NCBI GenBank assembly: GCA_025965895.1 | Contig: JAOPWC010000137.1 | Coordinates: 1-44,628, forward strand | Direction of reading: 5' to 3' | DNA: 44,628 nt | Origin: Mycobacterium sp. | GTDB taxonomy: Bacteria; Actinomycetota; Actinomycetes; Mycobacteriales; Mycobacteriaceae | Shown here: positions 17,466 to 26,161 of the stretch, piece by piece | Layout of the letters: the number at the start of each line of letters is the position of its first letter | How positions within the stretch are numbered: the first letter of the stretch is position 1 | Made by a program: the position numbers and the translations under genes | Notes under the pieces: model-generated | What the model saw: only the letters and a program-made list of their open reading frames with translations | Databases searched by the model: none | What the model was told of the DNA's origin: nothing

Positions 17466-17599
17466 GGGCTTGTGGTGTCCGCTCGGGAGCGGGTGCGGCA
17501 TTGATCCCCGCCGCAGAGGCAGCGCCGCAATAACTCCTAAGCGCGCCGGGGTGCTACCGCTGCGCCGGTGGGGCTGCGGCAGCGGTCGATGGTGGGCGG

Positions 17600-19768
17600 T
17601 CAGGCGGTCTGGGTAGCCTTGGTCACTTCGACCAGGTTGTCGGAGTACACCCCGGCGTTGCCCAGTTCGTTGTGTTGGTCGAGGGTGATCGAGTTGACCG
17701 TGCTGCCCCAGCTGTTGTTCTGCCAGTGCCCCACATTGGCCATGATCAGCCCGGGCATGAGCGCGTTCTCAAGCTGTGCGGGACCGCAGAACTCACCCCG
17801 GTCGTTGAACACCCGCACGATCTCGCCCTGGCCGATTCCGCGTGCGGCGGCGTCGGCGGGATGCAGGAACACGCGCTGCTCGCCCTGGGCGCGTTGCTTG
17901 TCAGCGGCGTTGCCGTACTGGCTGTTGAGGAAGGCGTGCGGCTTGGGCGAGACGATGTTAAGCGGGAAGCGCTTTGCCAGTTCGGGGTTGGAGTCCGCGG
18001 ACTCGAACGGGGGCACGTAGTCAGGCAGCGGGTCGATATAGCCGCCAGGCTGCATGGCCTCGTACATCGATCGCCAGACAGGGACCACGAAGTTGCCACC
18101 CTCGGCGAGGCTGGATTTGAACTCGCACTTGCCTGAGGGGGTTGGGAAGTTGCCCTGCGCGTGCGGGGCCCTAGTGTCCGCGGCTCCGACATTGAGCCGC
18201 ATGTAGCCCACCTCTTTGAGCTTGTCCCACGTGATGCCCTCCATTGCCGGGGCGTCCCAGTCGTGGAAGTCGATCAGCATCTGCTCGTCGGTGCGGTCCC
18301 AGTAGTCGTCGTCGAAACTCATTGTCTTGGCGAGGCGGCGGAACAGTTCGACGTTGGGGACGCACTCCCCCGGGGCGGGGATCGCAGGTTGGTTCAGCGA
18401 GATGTAGAGGTGTCCCCAGGTGACCATGATGTCGAGTTGTTCGGCCTGCATGGTCGCCGGGAGGACAAGGTCGGCGAACTTCGCGGTGTCGTTGATGAAG
18501 TGGTCACTAACCACGGTGAACAGGTCCTCGCGCAGCAGGCCACGCATCGTCTTGGTCTGCGCCGGCCCCTGGGAGACCGGGTTGGAGTTGTAGACGAACA
18601 GCGACATGATCGGGGGGGCGAGTTCCATCTCGCCGGTCAGCGCGGCACCGAGGTCGAGTTCGTTGACCACGCGGGTGCCTTCGGGAATCCACTCGGGCTT
18701 GCAGATCCGGTCGAACAGGGTGGGGAACTCCCAGATCGGCATCTCCATCGCGCCGCCGCCGACGTGTCGCCATGCACCGACGAGTGCGGGCAGGCAAGTG
18801 ATCGCGCGGATTGCCTGGCCGCCGCCGCGGCTGCGCTCGATCGCGACGCCTTGACGGATCGCGGCGGGCTGGCTGGTGGCGTATTCCCGGGCGAGGGTGC
18901 AGATGTCCTCGGCCGGGATGCCAGTGATCTCTTCGACCCGCTCGGGCGGGTACTGCGCGGCGCGCTCGGCGAGTTCCTCATAACCCACGGTGTACTTCTC
19001 GATATAATCGCTGTCGATCACTCCCTGGGCGATGATCTCGTGGATCAACCCCAACGCCAGCGCGCCATCGGTGCCCGGACGGATCGGGATGTGCCAGTCG
19101 GCCTGGCGGGCGGTGCGTGTCCGCACCGGGTCGATCACCACGATCTTGGCGCCGTTGTCCCTGCGCGCCTTGAGCAAGAACGGCCACCCGTGCAGGTTGG
19201 TGCTGGTCATGTTCATGCCCCACACGATGATGTACTTCGCATAGGCCATCGACTCGATGTCGAGCCCACCCGTGCCGCCGACGGTCATGTGCCACGCCGT
19301 CGAGGACCCTGACTCGCAGTAGGTCTTCTCCGCGACGGTCGATCCCAGCCGGTTGAAGAAGGCGTCACCGGAGGTCAGGCCATTGAGCACACCCTGATGC
19401 CCAAGGTAGGCGTGCGGCATGATCGCCTGGCTGCCGTAGGTGTCGATGATTTCGGTCCAGCGGGCCTTGATCTCGGCCAGCGCCTCGTCCCAGCTAATGC
19501 GCTCGAATACCCCGGACCCCTTCGCGCCGACCCGGCGCATGGGATACATCACTCGATCCGCCTGGTAGTGGTGTTCGGGGAAATTCTTGAGCTTCACACA
19601 CAGCCCGCCGCGGGTCATCGGGTGGTCCGGGTCGCCCTTGACGTCGACGAGCTTGCCATCCTCGACGTGATAGAGCATCGCGCACGTGTCGGGACAATCG
19701 TGCGGGCATGCGCCACGCACGATCTTCAGGCCTTTGCCGGCGGTGCCAGATGCGGGTGCGAGCGTCAT
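17600..19768 (-). CDS. Molybdopterin-dependent oxidoreductase (DMSO reductase superfamily)
   Basis: A complete 722-residue catalytic subunit. An N-terminal 4Fe-4S site has the pattern CPHDCPDTC plus GGLC. The Mo-bis-MGD domains follow, with a likely Mo-ligand Cys in EKTYCESGSS, and IVVWGMNM-like and VIDPVRTRTA segments. The C-terminal dinucleotide-binding domain has HPADAAARGIGQGE and ends ELGNAGVYSDN. No Tat signal is visible at the N-terminus, so it is cytoplasmic. It is monocistronic as far as seen, with no electron-transfer subunit nearby. The reaction cannot be told; family members act on formate, N- or S-oxides, thiosulfate or hydroxylated aromatics. The start is ATG 19768, with AAGGAC upstream. 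Confidence 0.88.
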   Translation of the reverse strand: MTLAPASGTAGKGLKIVRGACPHDCPDTCAMLYHVEDGKLVDVKGDPDHPMTRGGLCVKLKNFPEHHYQADRVMYPMRRVGAKGSGVFERISWDEALAEIKARWTEIIDTYGSQAIMPHAYLGHQGVLNGLTSGDAFFNRLGSTVAEKTYCESGSSTAWHMTVGGTGGLDIESMAYAKYIIVWGMNMTSTNLHGWPFLLKARRDNGAKIVVIDPVRTRTARQADWHIPIRPGTDGALALGLIHEIIAQGVIDSDYIEKYTVGYEELAERAAQYPPERVEEITGIPAEDICTLAREYATSQPAAIRQGVAIERSRGGGQAIRAITCLPALVGAWRHVGGGAMEMPIWEFPTLFDRICKPEWIPEGTRVVNELDLGAALTGEMELAPPIMSLFVYNSNPVSQGPAQTKTMRGLLREDLFTVVSDHFINDTAKFADLVLPATMQAEQLDIMVTWGHLYISLNQPAIPAPGECVPNVELFRRLAKTMSFDDDYWDRTDEQMLIDFHDWDAPAMEGITWDKLKEVGYMRLNVGAADTRAPHAQGNFPTPSGKCEFKSSLAEGGNFVVPVWRSMYEAMQPGGYIDPLPDYVPPFESADSNPELAKRFPLNIVSPKPHAFLNSQYGNAADKQRAQGEQRVFLHPADAAARGIGQGEIVRVFNDRGEFCGPAQLENALMPGLIMANVGHWQNNSWGSTVNSITLDQHNELGNAGVYSDNLVEVTKATQTA

Positions 19769-20309
19769 CGGAAGTGTCCTTCGTGGGAGAGGCGGTCAAT
19801 TTCGGTGTCCATGAAACCGAAGCATGACTCCGACGCTAAGGAGCAATTGTTACCGATGTGTGTCGAAAAAGTGTGAGACTTCGTTCTTTTCAATGCGTCA
19901 CTGAAGATTTTAGTAATCACTTCAGTGGCGTCATCGAGTTTTCCCACCCCGCGGCACATGAGTCGGATTCCAAAAAAGAATGCGGCGTTCGGGCACCGTC
20001 CGTGTAGCGGATGAGCCGGTCGGGAAATGTGGACTTGCTGTTGTACACGCTGTTCAACCGAATCAGCAACCTTGTCGCGCAATACATACCGATCAGGAAC
20101 ATGCTCCCACGAGGGCCGCAGCGTGTCGTTTTGCCAGCGAGAAGGCACCCGTCGCGGTGCCCCACCACGTAATCGTGCTGGACTGGCCCTTTCCTCATCG
20201 GCTCCACCTGGCTAGCTGTCGCCTTCCTCTCCCGGGATCGACTCACCCGCGTCCACGCACGGTCCTGTTGGCGCCCTACGCCAGCTACATCGCCGCATCG
20301 GTCTTCGTC
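19769..20309. other. AT-richer upstream region of the molybdoenzyme gene
   Basis: No gene was recognised. It contains an inverted repeat, CACTGAAG (19899-19906) and CTTCAGTG (19920-19927), 13 bases apart, 130 bases before the molybdoenzyme start. The local base composition (19800-19990) is clearly less GC-rich than its surroundings, as expected for a promoter region or a foreign junction. Confidence 0.4.
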
Positions 20310-21110
20310 GAGGGATAGTCACGGAAAACCGCACCGCCAGCCACGACCGCATCGACATCGCGTATCAGCGCTTCGGCTGCGACGGTGATCCATTGTTGCT
20401 GATCATCGGGATCGGCGCCGACGTGCATTACTGGGCGCGACGACTTCTGTAACACGCTGGTGGATAAGGGCTTTCAGGTGACGCGGTTCGAACAGCCGCA
20501 ACTCCGGTGAATCAACCCATTTGGCGTGGGCTGCGACTCCTGATATCCGCCGAGTGAGGCGGGATCCCGACACCGCGCCCTACCGGTCCGAAGAATTGGC
20601 CGACGACGCGGCCGCGGTCCTCGAGCCCTCGACTGGTCTAACGCCCACGTGGTGGGCCACTGGGTGGGCGGCATGATTGCCCAAACACTGGCGATCCGAG
20701 ATCCCCGCTGAGTCCGATCCCTGACCTGCATCAGCTCCACTCCGTGGCCGCGCATCGGCCGCATGAAACCGGTGACCATGCTGCGCCTGCGGGCCAACCC
20801 GACCGTGCGTATTCGTCCACGCGCCCGTGGGCCCGCCGAAGCCGGCGAACGGATGATCCGCGGGCACAGCGTGATCCGCTCACCGGGCTGCCCCCTCGAC
20901 GAACTATGGCTGCGCCAGCCAGCGCCGCCGTGCGCATCCCCACCCCTGGTCATCCAGGGCCAGAACGACCTGCTGATCAGACCCGACGGCGGACGCGCCA
21001 CCGCTACAGCCATCCCGGCGCGACCCTCGAGCTGCTGCCCGGCATGGGTTATGACCTACCAAAAGCCTTATGGCCGACCATCACCCACGATACCCGAGTC
21101 CTTGCCAACA
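20310..21110 (+). pseudogene. Alpha/beta hydrolase, heavily degraded
   Basis: Pieces in changing plus frames follow the order of a lipase/esterase: DRIDIAYQRFGCDGDPLLLI, GIGADVHYWA, then EELADDAAAVLE, then AHVVGHWVGGMIAQTLAIRD. Further on come LVIQGQNDLLIRPDGGRA and a PGMGYDLPKALWP-like end. At the nucleophile elbow, VGHWVGGM has Trp where the catalytic Ser (usually GxSxGG) should be. Several frameshifts and in-frame stops separate the pieces, so this is an old pseudogene. The closest intact relatives are the TAP-like/EstA hydrolases that start with a FGDPxDP segment. Confidence 0.75.
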
Positions 21111-21313
21111 GCGGCAGGCACAGAAACGCCTACTGCGTGACGCACTATTCCCGGGCCGCGATGGAACGTTCGCCACCGCGCAATGGGTCGAGTGGTCAAC
21201 CACCGCCGGGTCTACCAATACTGGGGAGACATCCCGCTCCGCCCCCCTTCAACGGCAACGTATAGAAACCCTCCGGGGACCGGTTGTGGCATCGCTGCGC
21301 GACTTGTTGTGGC

Positions 21314-21835
21314 CTACATCTGACCCAGTGGTTGTCTTCGGTCACTGTCTTGGTGGTCGCGTTCGAGCGGATCGGGTACGACGTCTTTGAACACCGCGAA
21401 GCTGGAGGGCTGCTCGGTGAGGTAGGGGAAGTGAAATCCGCACTTGGGACATTGCTCGCGCAGCACGGCCTGCTCCTGAGCGAGTTCGTATTGTTTGTCC
21501 TGCAGCTCGCCGCAGCATGGGCAGATGCGAAGCAGCCGCGTGCCGGCCAGCTCGAAGTTGGTGATGATGTCTTCCATGATCGCGCCGTTGGCCGCCCACG
21601 CCTTGGCGTACTTGTGGTAGGTGTCCATGTGCCAGTCGGAAAGGGCTTGCTTGCTGGTCCAAAAGCTGCACTCGTTGAACCACGTCGGGTCATCCGGATG
21701 CTCCCACCACGTAAGGTGGAGGAAGCCGGGAAGCTTCATAAGGTGGTGACGCGTGTCCCCGAAGACCACCTTGAACTTCTGGTAGGCGTCCGGGCTGGAG
21801 AAGCGCACACGTTGCATGCTCAGGTAAATGGACAC
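21314..21835 (-). CDS. ABM-like protein with C-terminal zinc ribbon
   Basis: 173 residues from GTG 21835, which has a strong GGGAGG site six bases upstream. Residues 1-100 read like an antibiotic biosynthesis monooxygenase (dimeric alpha-beta barrel) fold: a strand with MQRVRFSS, a helix DAYQKFKVVFG, then GFLHLTWWEHPDDPTWFNEC and a SDWHMDTYHKYAKAWA helix. After that come CPCCGELQ and CPKCGFHF, two CxxC knuckles that should bind one zinc. The combination is unusual. It is divergent from a MocR-type regulator 219 bases away, which probably controls it. Possible roles are haem degradation, quinol oxidation or stress sensing; none is shown. It could also be an EthD/Dabb-like protein. Confidence 0.6.
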   Translation of the reverse strand: MSIYLSMQRVRFSSPDAYQKFKVVFGDTRHHLMKLPGFLHLTWWEHPDDPTWFNECSFWTSKQALSDWHMDTYHKYAKAWAANGAIMEDIITNFELAGTRLLRICPCCGELQDKQYELAQEQAVLREQCPKCGFHFPYLTEQPSSFAVFKDVVPDPLERDHQDSDRRQPLGQM

Positions 21836-22054
21836 TACATACCTCCCAATGGGTGTCAGGTACTTGGCCCCTGCGCCGGGGCTGCTAACAGCGGCGGAAG
21901 TCCAAGCCCCGGTGGGCTTCACCGCTTCGGGTCAGCGAGCCCGACCTAGGCACATCCCGCACAGGCCTGCCCGGCTTCCGGGCTATTGGCTCTAGAGCTT
22001 AGAGATAATTCGTGGAGGTGCCAGAGCCAATCCGAGGGTGGATGGAGGAGCCAC

Positions 22055-23554
22055 GTGACATCGAACCGAAACATGCCGCGCACGGCTGGCACCGATGCCA
22101 TGAAGCGCCGTGTCCCGGCCTACAAGGCGCTCTACGAGCAGCTGCGGACCAGCATCCTCAGCGGCCAGCTTGCCGCCGGCTCGAGGCTGCCACCCAGCCG
22201 TGTGCTCGCGGCCCAGAACGGCCTGTCCCGCAACACGGTTCTCGCAGCCTTCGAGCAACTCGAGGCGGAGGGCTACATCAAGGGTCGTCGAGGGTCAGGC
22301 ACGTACATCGCCCACGTCCTGCCAGAACAACTGCTTGAGGCGGCGGGCCTAACCCCACCGTCTCCGTCGCACTCGGTGACCACGACGGCCACACTCTCGG
22401 CTCGCGGTGAGCGGCTGGCCCGGGCCCGGCGGGTCCCGCTTCCGTCCGTCCTCGGCCACCAACCCCGCGGAACGGCGTTTCTGATCGGTTTGCCCGCACT
22501 CGACGCATTTCCCTTCAAGACTTGGAACAAGCTCTACTCGTCGCGCTTCAACCGGTCCGCACCGCTGCTGATGCGCTACGACCACGCGGCCGGCTACCGG
22601 CCCCTGCGAGAGGCCATCGCCTCCTACATCAGCACCGCTCGCGGTATCCATTGCACAGCCGACCACGTGATTGTGATGACCGGTTCGCAACAGGCCCTAG
22701 AGTTCTGCGCCCGCATCCTGCTCGATCCCGGAGATGCCGCATGGCTGGAGGATCCGGGTTACCTCGGCACGCGGGCAGCGCTGGTGTCTGCGAGCGCCCG
22801 CATTGTCCCGGTACCGGTCGACCAATTCGGACTCGACGTTGCGGCGGGAAGCGAGCTGGAACCGGCGGCGCGGCTGGCCGTCGTGACACCGTCGCACCAG
22901 TTCCCCCTCGGGTACACGATGTCGTTGGAACGGCGCCTGGCCCTCATCGAGTGGGCCGGCCGCAATAAGTCCTGGATCGTCGAGGACGACTACGACGCCG
23001 AATTCCGGTACGTGGGAAAGGCGCAGGCGCCGCTCAAGGCAATCGACAGGTATCAGCGAGTCATCTACGTCGCCACCTTCAGCAAGGCCCTCTTCCCCAG
23101 CTTGCGGCTCGGCTACATCATCGCCCCGCCCGATCTGGTTGACGGGTTCGTCGCCGCGCATCTGAGCGCCGACATGCACGCACACCTCATCGACCAGGCC
23201 GTCGTCGCGGATTTCATGGAACAGGGCCACTTCGCTCACCACCTGCGCCGGATGCGCGTCGTGCACCGCGAGCGCCAACACCTGCTGATTCGCGAGGCCG
23301 AGCGGATCAGCGATATGATCGAACTGACCCCCTCCGAGGGAGGCCTCCACCTTGTCGGGTGGCTGGCCGACAACCGCGATGACAGGGCGATTGCCAAAAG
23401 CGCTCTGCGACATGGGGTTCACGTGTGGCCCCTGTCCATACACCACTACGGCTCTGGAAGCGCCGCGGCGCTTCTTCTCGGCTACGCCGGGACGACGAAA
23501 GCGGACATGCGCGATGGAGTCGACGTCCTCGACAAGGTCCTGAAGCGTCGTTAG
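22055..23554 (+). CDS. MocR-type (GntR/aminotransferase) transcriptional regulator
   Basis: A 499-residue fusion. An N-terminal GntR winged helix (VPAYKALYEQLRTSILSGQL, then LPPSRVLAAQ and SRNTVLAAFEQLEAEGYI) is joined by a linker to a fold-type I aminotransferase domain. The latter has EDDYDAEFRY and the PLP-binding Lys in ATFSKALFPSLRLGY. Such proteins bind PLP or a PLP-amine adduct and control vitamin B6, GABA or amine genes. I chose GTG 22055 because GGAGGAG ends four bases upstream; earlier starts lack a site. It is divergent from the ABM-zinc-ribbon gene, its most likely target. No PLP-synthesis or transaminase gene is nearby. Confidence 0.88.
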   Translation: MTSNRNMPRTAGTDAMKRRVPAYKALYEQLRTSILSGQLAAGSRLPPSRVLAAQNGLSRNTVLAAFEQLEAEGYIKGRRGSGTYIAHVLPEQLLEAAGLTPPSPSHSVTTTATLSARGERLARARRVPLPSVLGHQPRGTAFLIGLPALDAFPFKTWNKLYSSRFNRSAPLLMRYDHAAGYRPLREAIASYISTARGIHCTADHVIVMTGSQQALEFCARILLDPGDAAWLEDPGYLGTRAALVSASARIVPVPVDQFGLDVAAGSELEPAARLAVVTPSHQFPLGYTMSLERRLALIEWAGRNKSWIVEDDYDAEFRYVGKAQAPLKAIDRYQRVIYVATFSKALFPSLRLGYIIAPPDLVDGFVAAHLSADMHAHLIDQAVVADFMEQGHFAHHLRRMRVVHRERQHLLIREAERISDMIELTPSEGGLHLVGWLADNRDDRAIAKSALRHGVHVWPLSIHHYGSGSAAALLLGYAGTTKADMRDGVDVLDKVLKRR

Positions 23555-23711
23555 GTCCGGCTTCGGCGGCCGCCGCGTCGGTGGCCTCGTCAGCGGGAAG
23601 AAGGGCATCGATGCTCATACCGGCCAATCGGTTTGCCCACCAACCCCGCGTCCAACCCTGAGATTCTTGATTTCGCGACGGATACATGGAACAAGATGCT
23701 CCCTGAATCGG

Positions 23712-24258
23712 TCAACCTATCTGTCGCCTCGCAGGTAGAGACTTCTCTCCGGACGGATCTGGGAGTGATGGCGTCACCCTGGTTAAGGACTTTTTGGCGT
23801 GCCCAACTTGTATTGCGCAGGGACAGCTTCGGGCTTTAGCGTTCGCGATTCCTCGCGTGGTGGGCACAAATCCGTTCGCGTCACGCAGCAGCGTGTCGAG
23901 GTAGTCCTGCAACTTCGGCAGATAGCAAGGGTCGGAGCGGAAGTGGCCGCAGCCAAAACACCGGAACCGGAACGGGCATGCCCCGCCGCCGGCTTGAACG
24001 TTGGACGGTTCGGTGCAGATGCCGAACGGGACGGCGATCTGGCCGACCGCAATCCGTTGGTGTTCACTTTCCAGCAGCGCGCGGGCCTGGCTCCACACGT
24101 GTTCGCCGCGGTCGTCGAACTGCACGACAAGGGAATCCACGGCCTCGCGCATCCGCGGTGGCGGTCACCCAGTAGTAGCCCTGAGTGGTGGCGATCGAGC
24201 GATGCCGGCCGGTGATGAGCCAGCGAATCAGACCGACAACGGTGCCGGGCGCTGCCAT
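23712..24258 (-). pseudogene. Tyrosine recombinase (integrase), C-terminal remnant
   Basis: Minus-strand frames give the catalytic C-terminus of a site-specific recombinase. GRHRSIATTQGYYWVT carries the box-II His-Arg and the nucleophilic Tyr. After a frameshift near 24150 comes MREAVDSLVVQFDDRGEHVW, then AVPFGICTEPSNV, GGACPFRFRCFGCGHFRSD and YLPKLQDYLDTLL. The Cys-rich tail is typical of a group of actinobacterial transposon/integron-like recombinases. The N-terminal ~two thirds and the upstream catalytic Arg are missing. It is the only clear mobile-element trace in the window. No flanking att repeat was found by eye. Confidence 0.75.
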
Positions 24259-24433
24259 GCGCCAGGATCGTTAGCATTTCGGCAAAAACGGCTCGCCCGC
24301 TCATCGACAGCTCCTGATTGGAGGCGCGCGGTGCCATCCTCGCTGACGTGTTCGGCGCGGTCGTGGCAACACGGCCAGCGCTCCCGATAGCGACGCAGCC
24401 GGGATCGTCGTCGGTGACCATGGTTGTAAAACT

Positions 24434-24468
24434 GATGGCCGCCCTGCTGAAGCAGCAAGGCGGCCATC
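24434..24468 (-). terminator. Strong stem-loop terminator after the exported-protein gene
   Basis: GATGGCCGCCCTGCTG (24434-24449) pairs with CAGCAAGGCGGCCATC (24453-24468): a 16-base stem with one mismatch and a three-base loop. It lies 15 bases beyond the stop of the minus-strand exported-protein gene. On the minus strand the stem is followed by AGTTTTAC, a short U-run. Confidence 0.7.
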
Positions 24469-24483
24469 TTGACCGCGGTCAGA

Positions 24484-24956
24484 TCACAGCGGAATCCACA
24501 CCCCGAACAACCAGAAACCCCACTGGTTGAAGTCGGAATCCCAGATGGGTTGTTCGTTGTATCCCCAGTAATTAATCGGCGCCGGCGGCGGACCCCACGC
24601 CGGCGGAAGCGGTCCGTCCCAATCCGGTCGCGGCGGCGCACCCCAACCCCACGGCGGCGCTCCATCTCGCCACGGCGCATCACGCCACATGCCGTGCGTG
24701 TCATTCCAGTCGCCCTGGAACCCCGGGCCGCGGTCGCCCTGGAATCCCTGATCGCCGCCTTGCCCAGGCGGTGGCATGTAGTCCTGGCCCTGCGGCGGGG
24801 ATCACCTGGTTGACCGTAGTTCACACCGGGTCCCGGAACAGGCGACGGCGGCGGTCCGGGCGGATCCGCATGCGCTAACCCGACACCAAGTCCCAGGGCG
24901 CTGAATCCCAGCGTCCCCGCGATGCCGGCTTGTGCTACGAGTTTCTTCACATTCAT
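24484..24956 (-). pseudogene. Pro/Gly/Trp-rich exported protein, single frameshift
   Basis: It starts at ATG 24956 with a textbook AGGAGGT site. The first frame gives a signal peptide (MNVKKLVAQAGIAGTLGFSA, then LGLGVGLAHADPPG with an AHA cleavage site). It leads into GPGVNYGQPGD and then turns to Arg-rich nonsense. A second frame resumes as PPQGQDYMPPPGQGGDQG, continues through a Trp/Pro/Gly-rich region (NDTHGMWRDAPWRDGAPPWG) and ends FWLFGVWIPL at 24484. The join is at a CCCC run near 24796-24800, where one base is missing. With that base restored it is a ~158-residue secreted protein of a common mycobacterial type. It could be a sequence error or phase variation. A good terminator follows, so it was a single-gene unit. 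Confidence 0.7.
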
Positions 24957-25567
24957 GCTGCACACCTCCTAGCTGCACCTCGTTGAGCTGCACCATTGGG
25001 TTTTGTGACGCGCACTTCGACAAAGCGAAGCCCACACCGTCACTGCGATTGCTTGCGATACCTACCGCCGCACTCTTCTCGGCAAGCGGCTCAGCCACCA
25101 TCACCGGGGCGATGGCGAGGCTTAACTCCCCTGGTTCGTCCATCGCAACGGTCCGTCGGTGCGTTAGCCGATGAGAATTGTTTCCGTGAGCATCCCCGCT
25201 CTGTTTACCCCGGCCTGCGCGGATCAACCATCTCGTGCGATTGAGCGTCTCTCGCCCGGCGCGCTGACACGCAACCATCACCCGCCGGCCGGCAACGCGA
25301 TCGCCGATAGGTGATCTGACACGCTGACAACGGCAGGTCAGCGGTGCACGAGCGCGTCTCGTACCCGGGGGTGACGTTCGCAGCCGGACTGGAGACGACA
25401 CCAGGAAAGCTCATGGACGGTTTGCCGGTACCGCAACCATCGGGCGAATCGCGGTAGTGGGCGGCCCGTCTGCTCGATTTGATCGATCGAACGCGTGATG
25501 GCGTGATACCTCGGGGGATTCGGCCGTCGCACCGACAGCAGGCGCTACCGCAAGCAGCGAAAAGGGT
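24957..25567. other. Region without a recognisable gene
   Basis: Upstream of the exported-protein gene it should hold that gene's promoter. A minus frame contains LSLAIAPVMVAEPLAEKSAA and reads well for about 60 codons, but I know no match and see no ribosome-binding site. The rest looks non-coding or degraded. Confidence 0.4.
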
Positions 25568-26010
25568 CTACGAGAGATACTGCAGCCGGACGAGCATCTT
25601 GCCCGTGTTGTCCCCGCGCGGCATGTCGATAAAGGCATCCACGGCGCGCTCGATGCCGTCCAGAATTGTCTCCCGATATCTCAGCGTGCCCGCCCGGGTC
25701 CATCCGCTCGTCTGCTCCGAACTGGTCCCGCAGATCGGCGTGGTCGCGGGCGAGCACGCCCTCTATCCGTAGCCGTTCGTTGATGGCTACGACGAGGTTG
25801 CGCGGCGCGGCCGGCGGCGCGGCGTCGTGGTACGGCGAAATCATTCCAAATAGCACCGCTCGGCTGTGCACGGTGAGGACACTGATCGCCGCTTCCAGGT
25901 GTTCACCGCCGACATTATCGAAGTAGGCGTCAACGTCGGGCGCCGCCTGCCGGAGCTGATCGACGACCGGGCCGTTGCGGTAGTTGGCCGACCTGGGCGG
26001 GCAAGAGGTG
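25568..26010 (-). pseudogene. NADP-dependent (quinone/enone) oxidoreductase, C-terminal fragment
   Basis: From about 26010 the minus strand reads VVDQLRQAAPDVDAYFDNVG, then GEHLEAAISVLTVHSRAVLF with GMISPY, typical of the leukotriene B4 / curcumin reductase branch of MDR enzymes. After a frameshift near 25690 a second frame gives TLRYRETILDGIERAVDAFI and GDNTGKMLVRLQYLS with a TAG at 25568. The N-terminal ~190 residues, including the nucleotide-binding glycine motif, are gone. The upstream end abuts the start of an XRE regulator, so a deletion fused two genes. Confidence 0.75.
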
Positions 26011-26013
26011 GGC

Positions 26014-26058
26014 ACGCCGCGCCCTCAGATAGGCCCCCAGCACGTTCGGGTTCTCCAT
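26014..26058 (-). pseudogene. XRE-family regulator, N-terminal stub
   Basis: ATG 26058 begins MENPNVLGAYLRARR, the conserved start of MmyB-like XRE regulators that are often divergent from aldo/keto reductases, as here. The next residues (VGQLPQRPGRRS) may extend the match by ~15, but the helix-turn-helix itself is absent. The frame passes into quinone reductase DNA. It is not functional as a regulator. Confidence 0.55.
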
Positions 26059-26090
26059 ACAACCACGGTAAGCCGTCACCGGTGGCCGAA

Positions 26091-26154
26091 CCTGGGTGTG
26101 CCGCACCCCTGGGTGGGACACACCGACGCGCCCGCGCGCCATCGGGCCTAGCGT
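26091..26154 (+). promoter_or_regulatory. Direct repeats and -10 box before the aldo/keto reductase
   Basis: CCTGGGTG occurs at 26091-26098 and 26108-26115, 17 bases apart. A TAGCGT -10-like hexamer at 26149-26154 ends seven bases before ATG 26162, the spacing expected for a leaderless mycobacterial transcript. The repeats are candidates for the binding site of the lost XRE regulator. Confidence 0.4.
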
Positions 26155-26161
26155 GAGTTCC

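Noticed and set aside
18161..19312. Plus-strand open frame opposite the molybdopterin oxidoreductase
   Set aside because: It is antisense to a complete, motif-rich enzyme; the product looks random.
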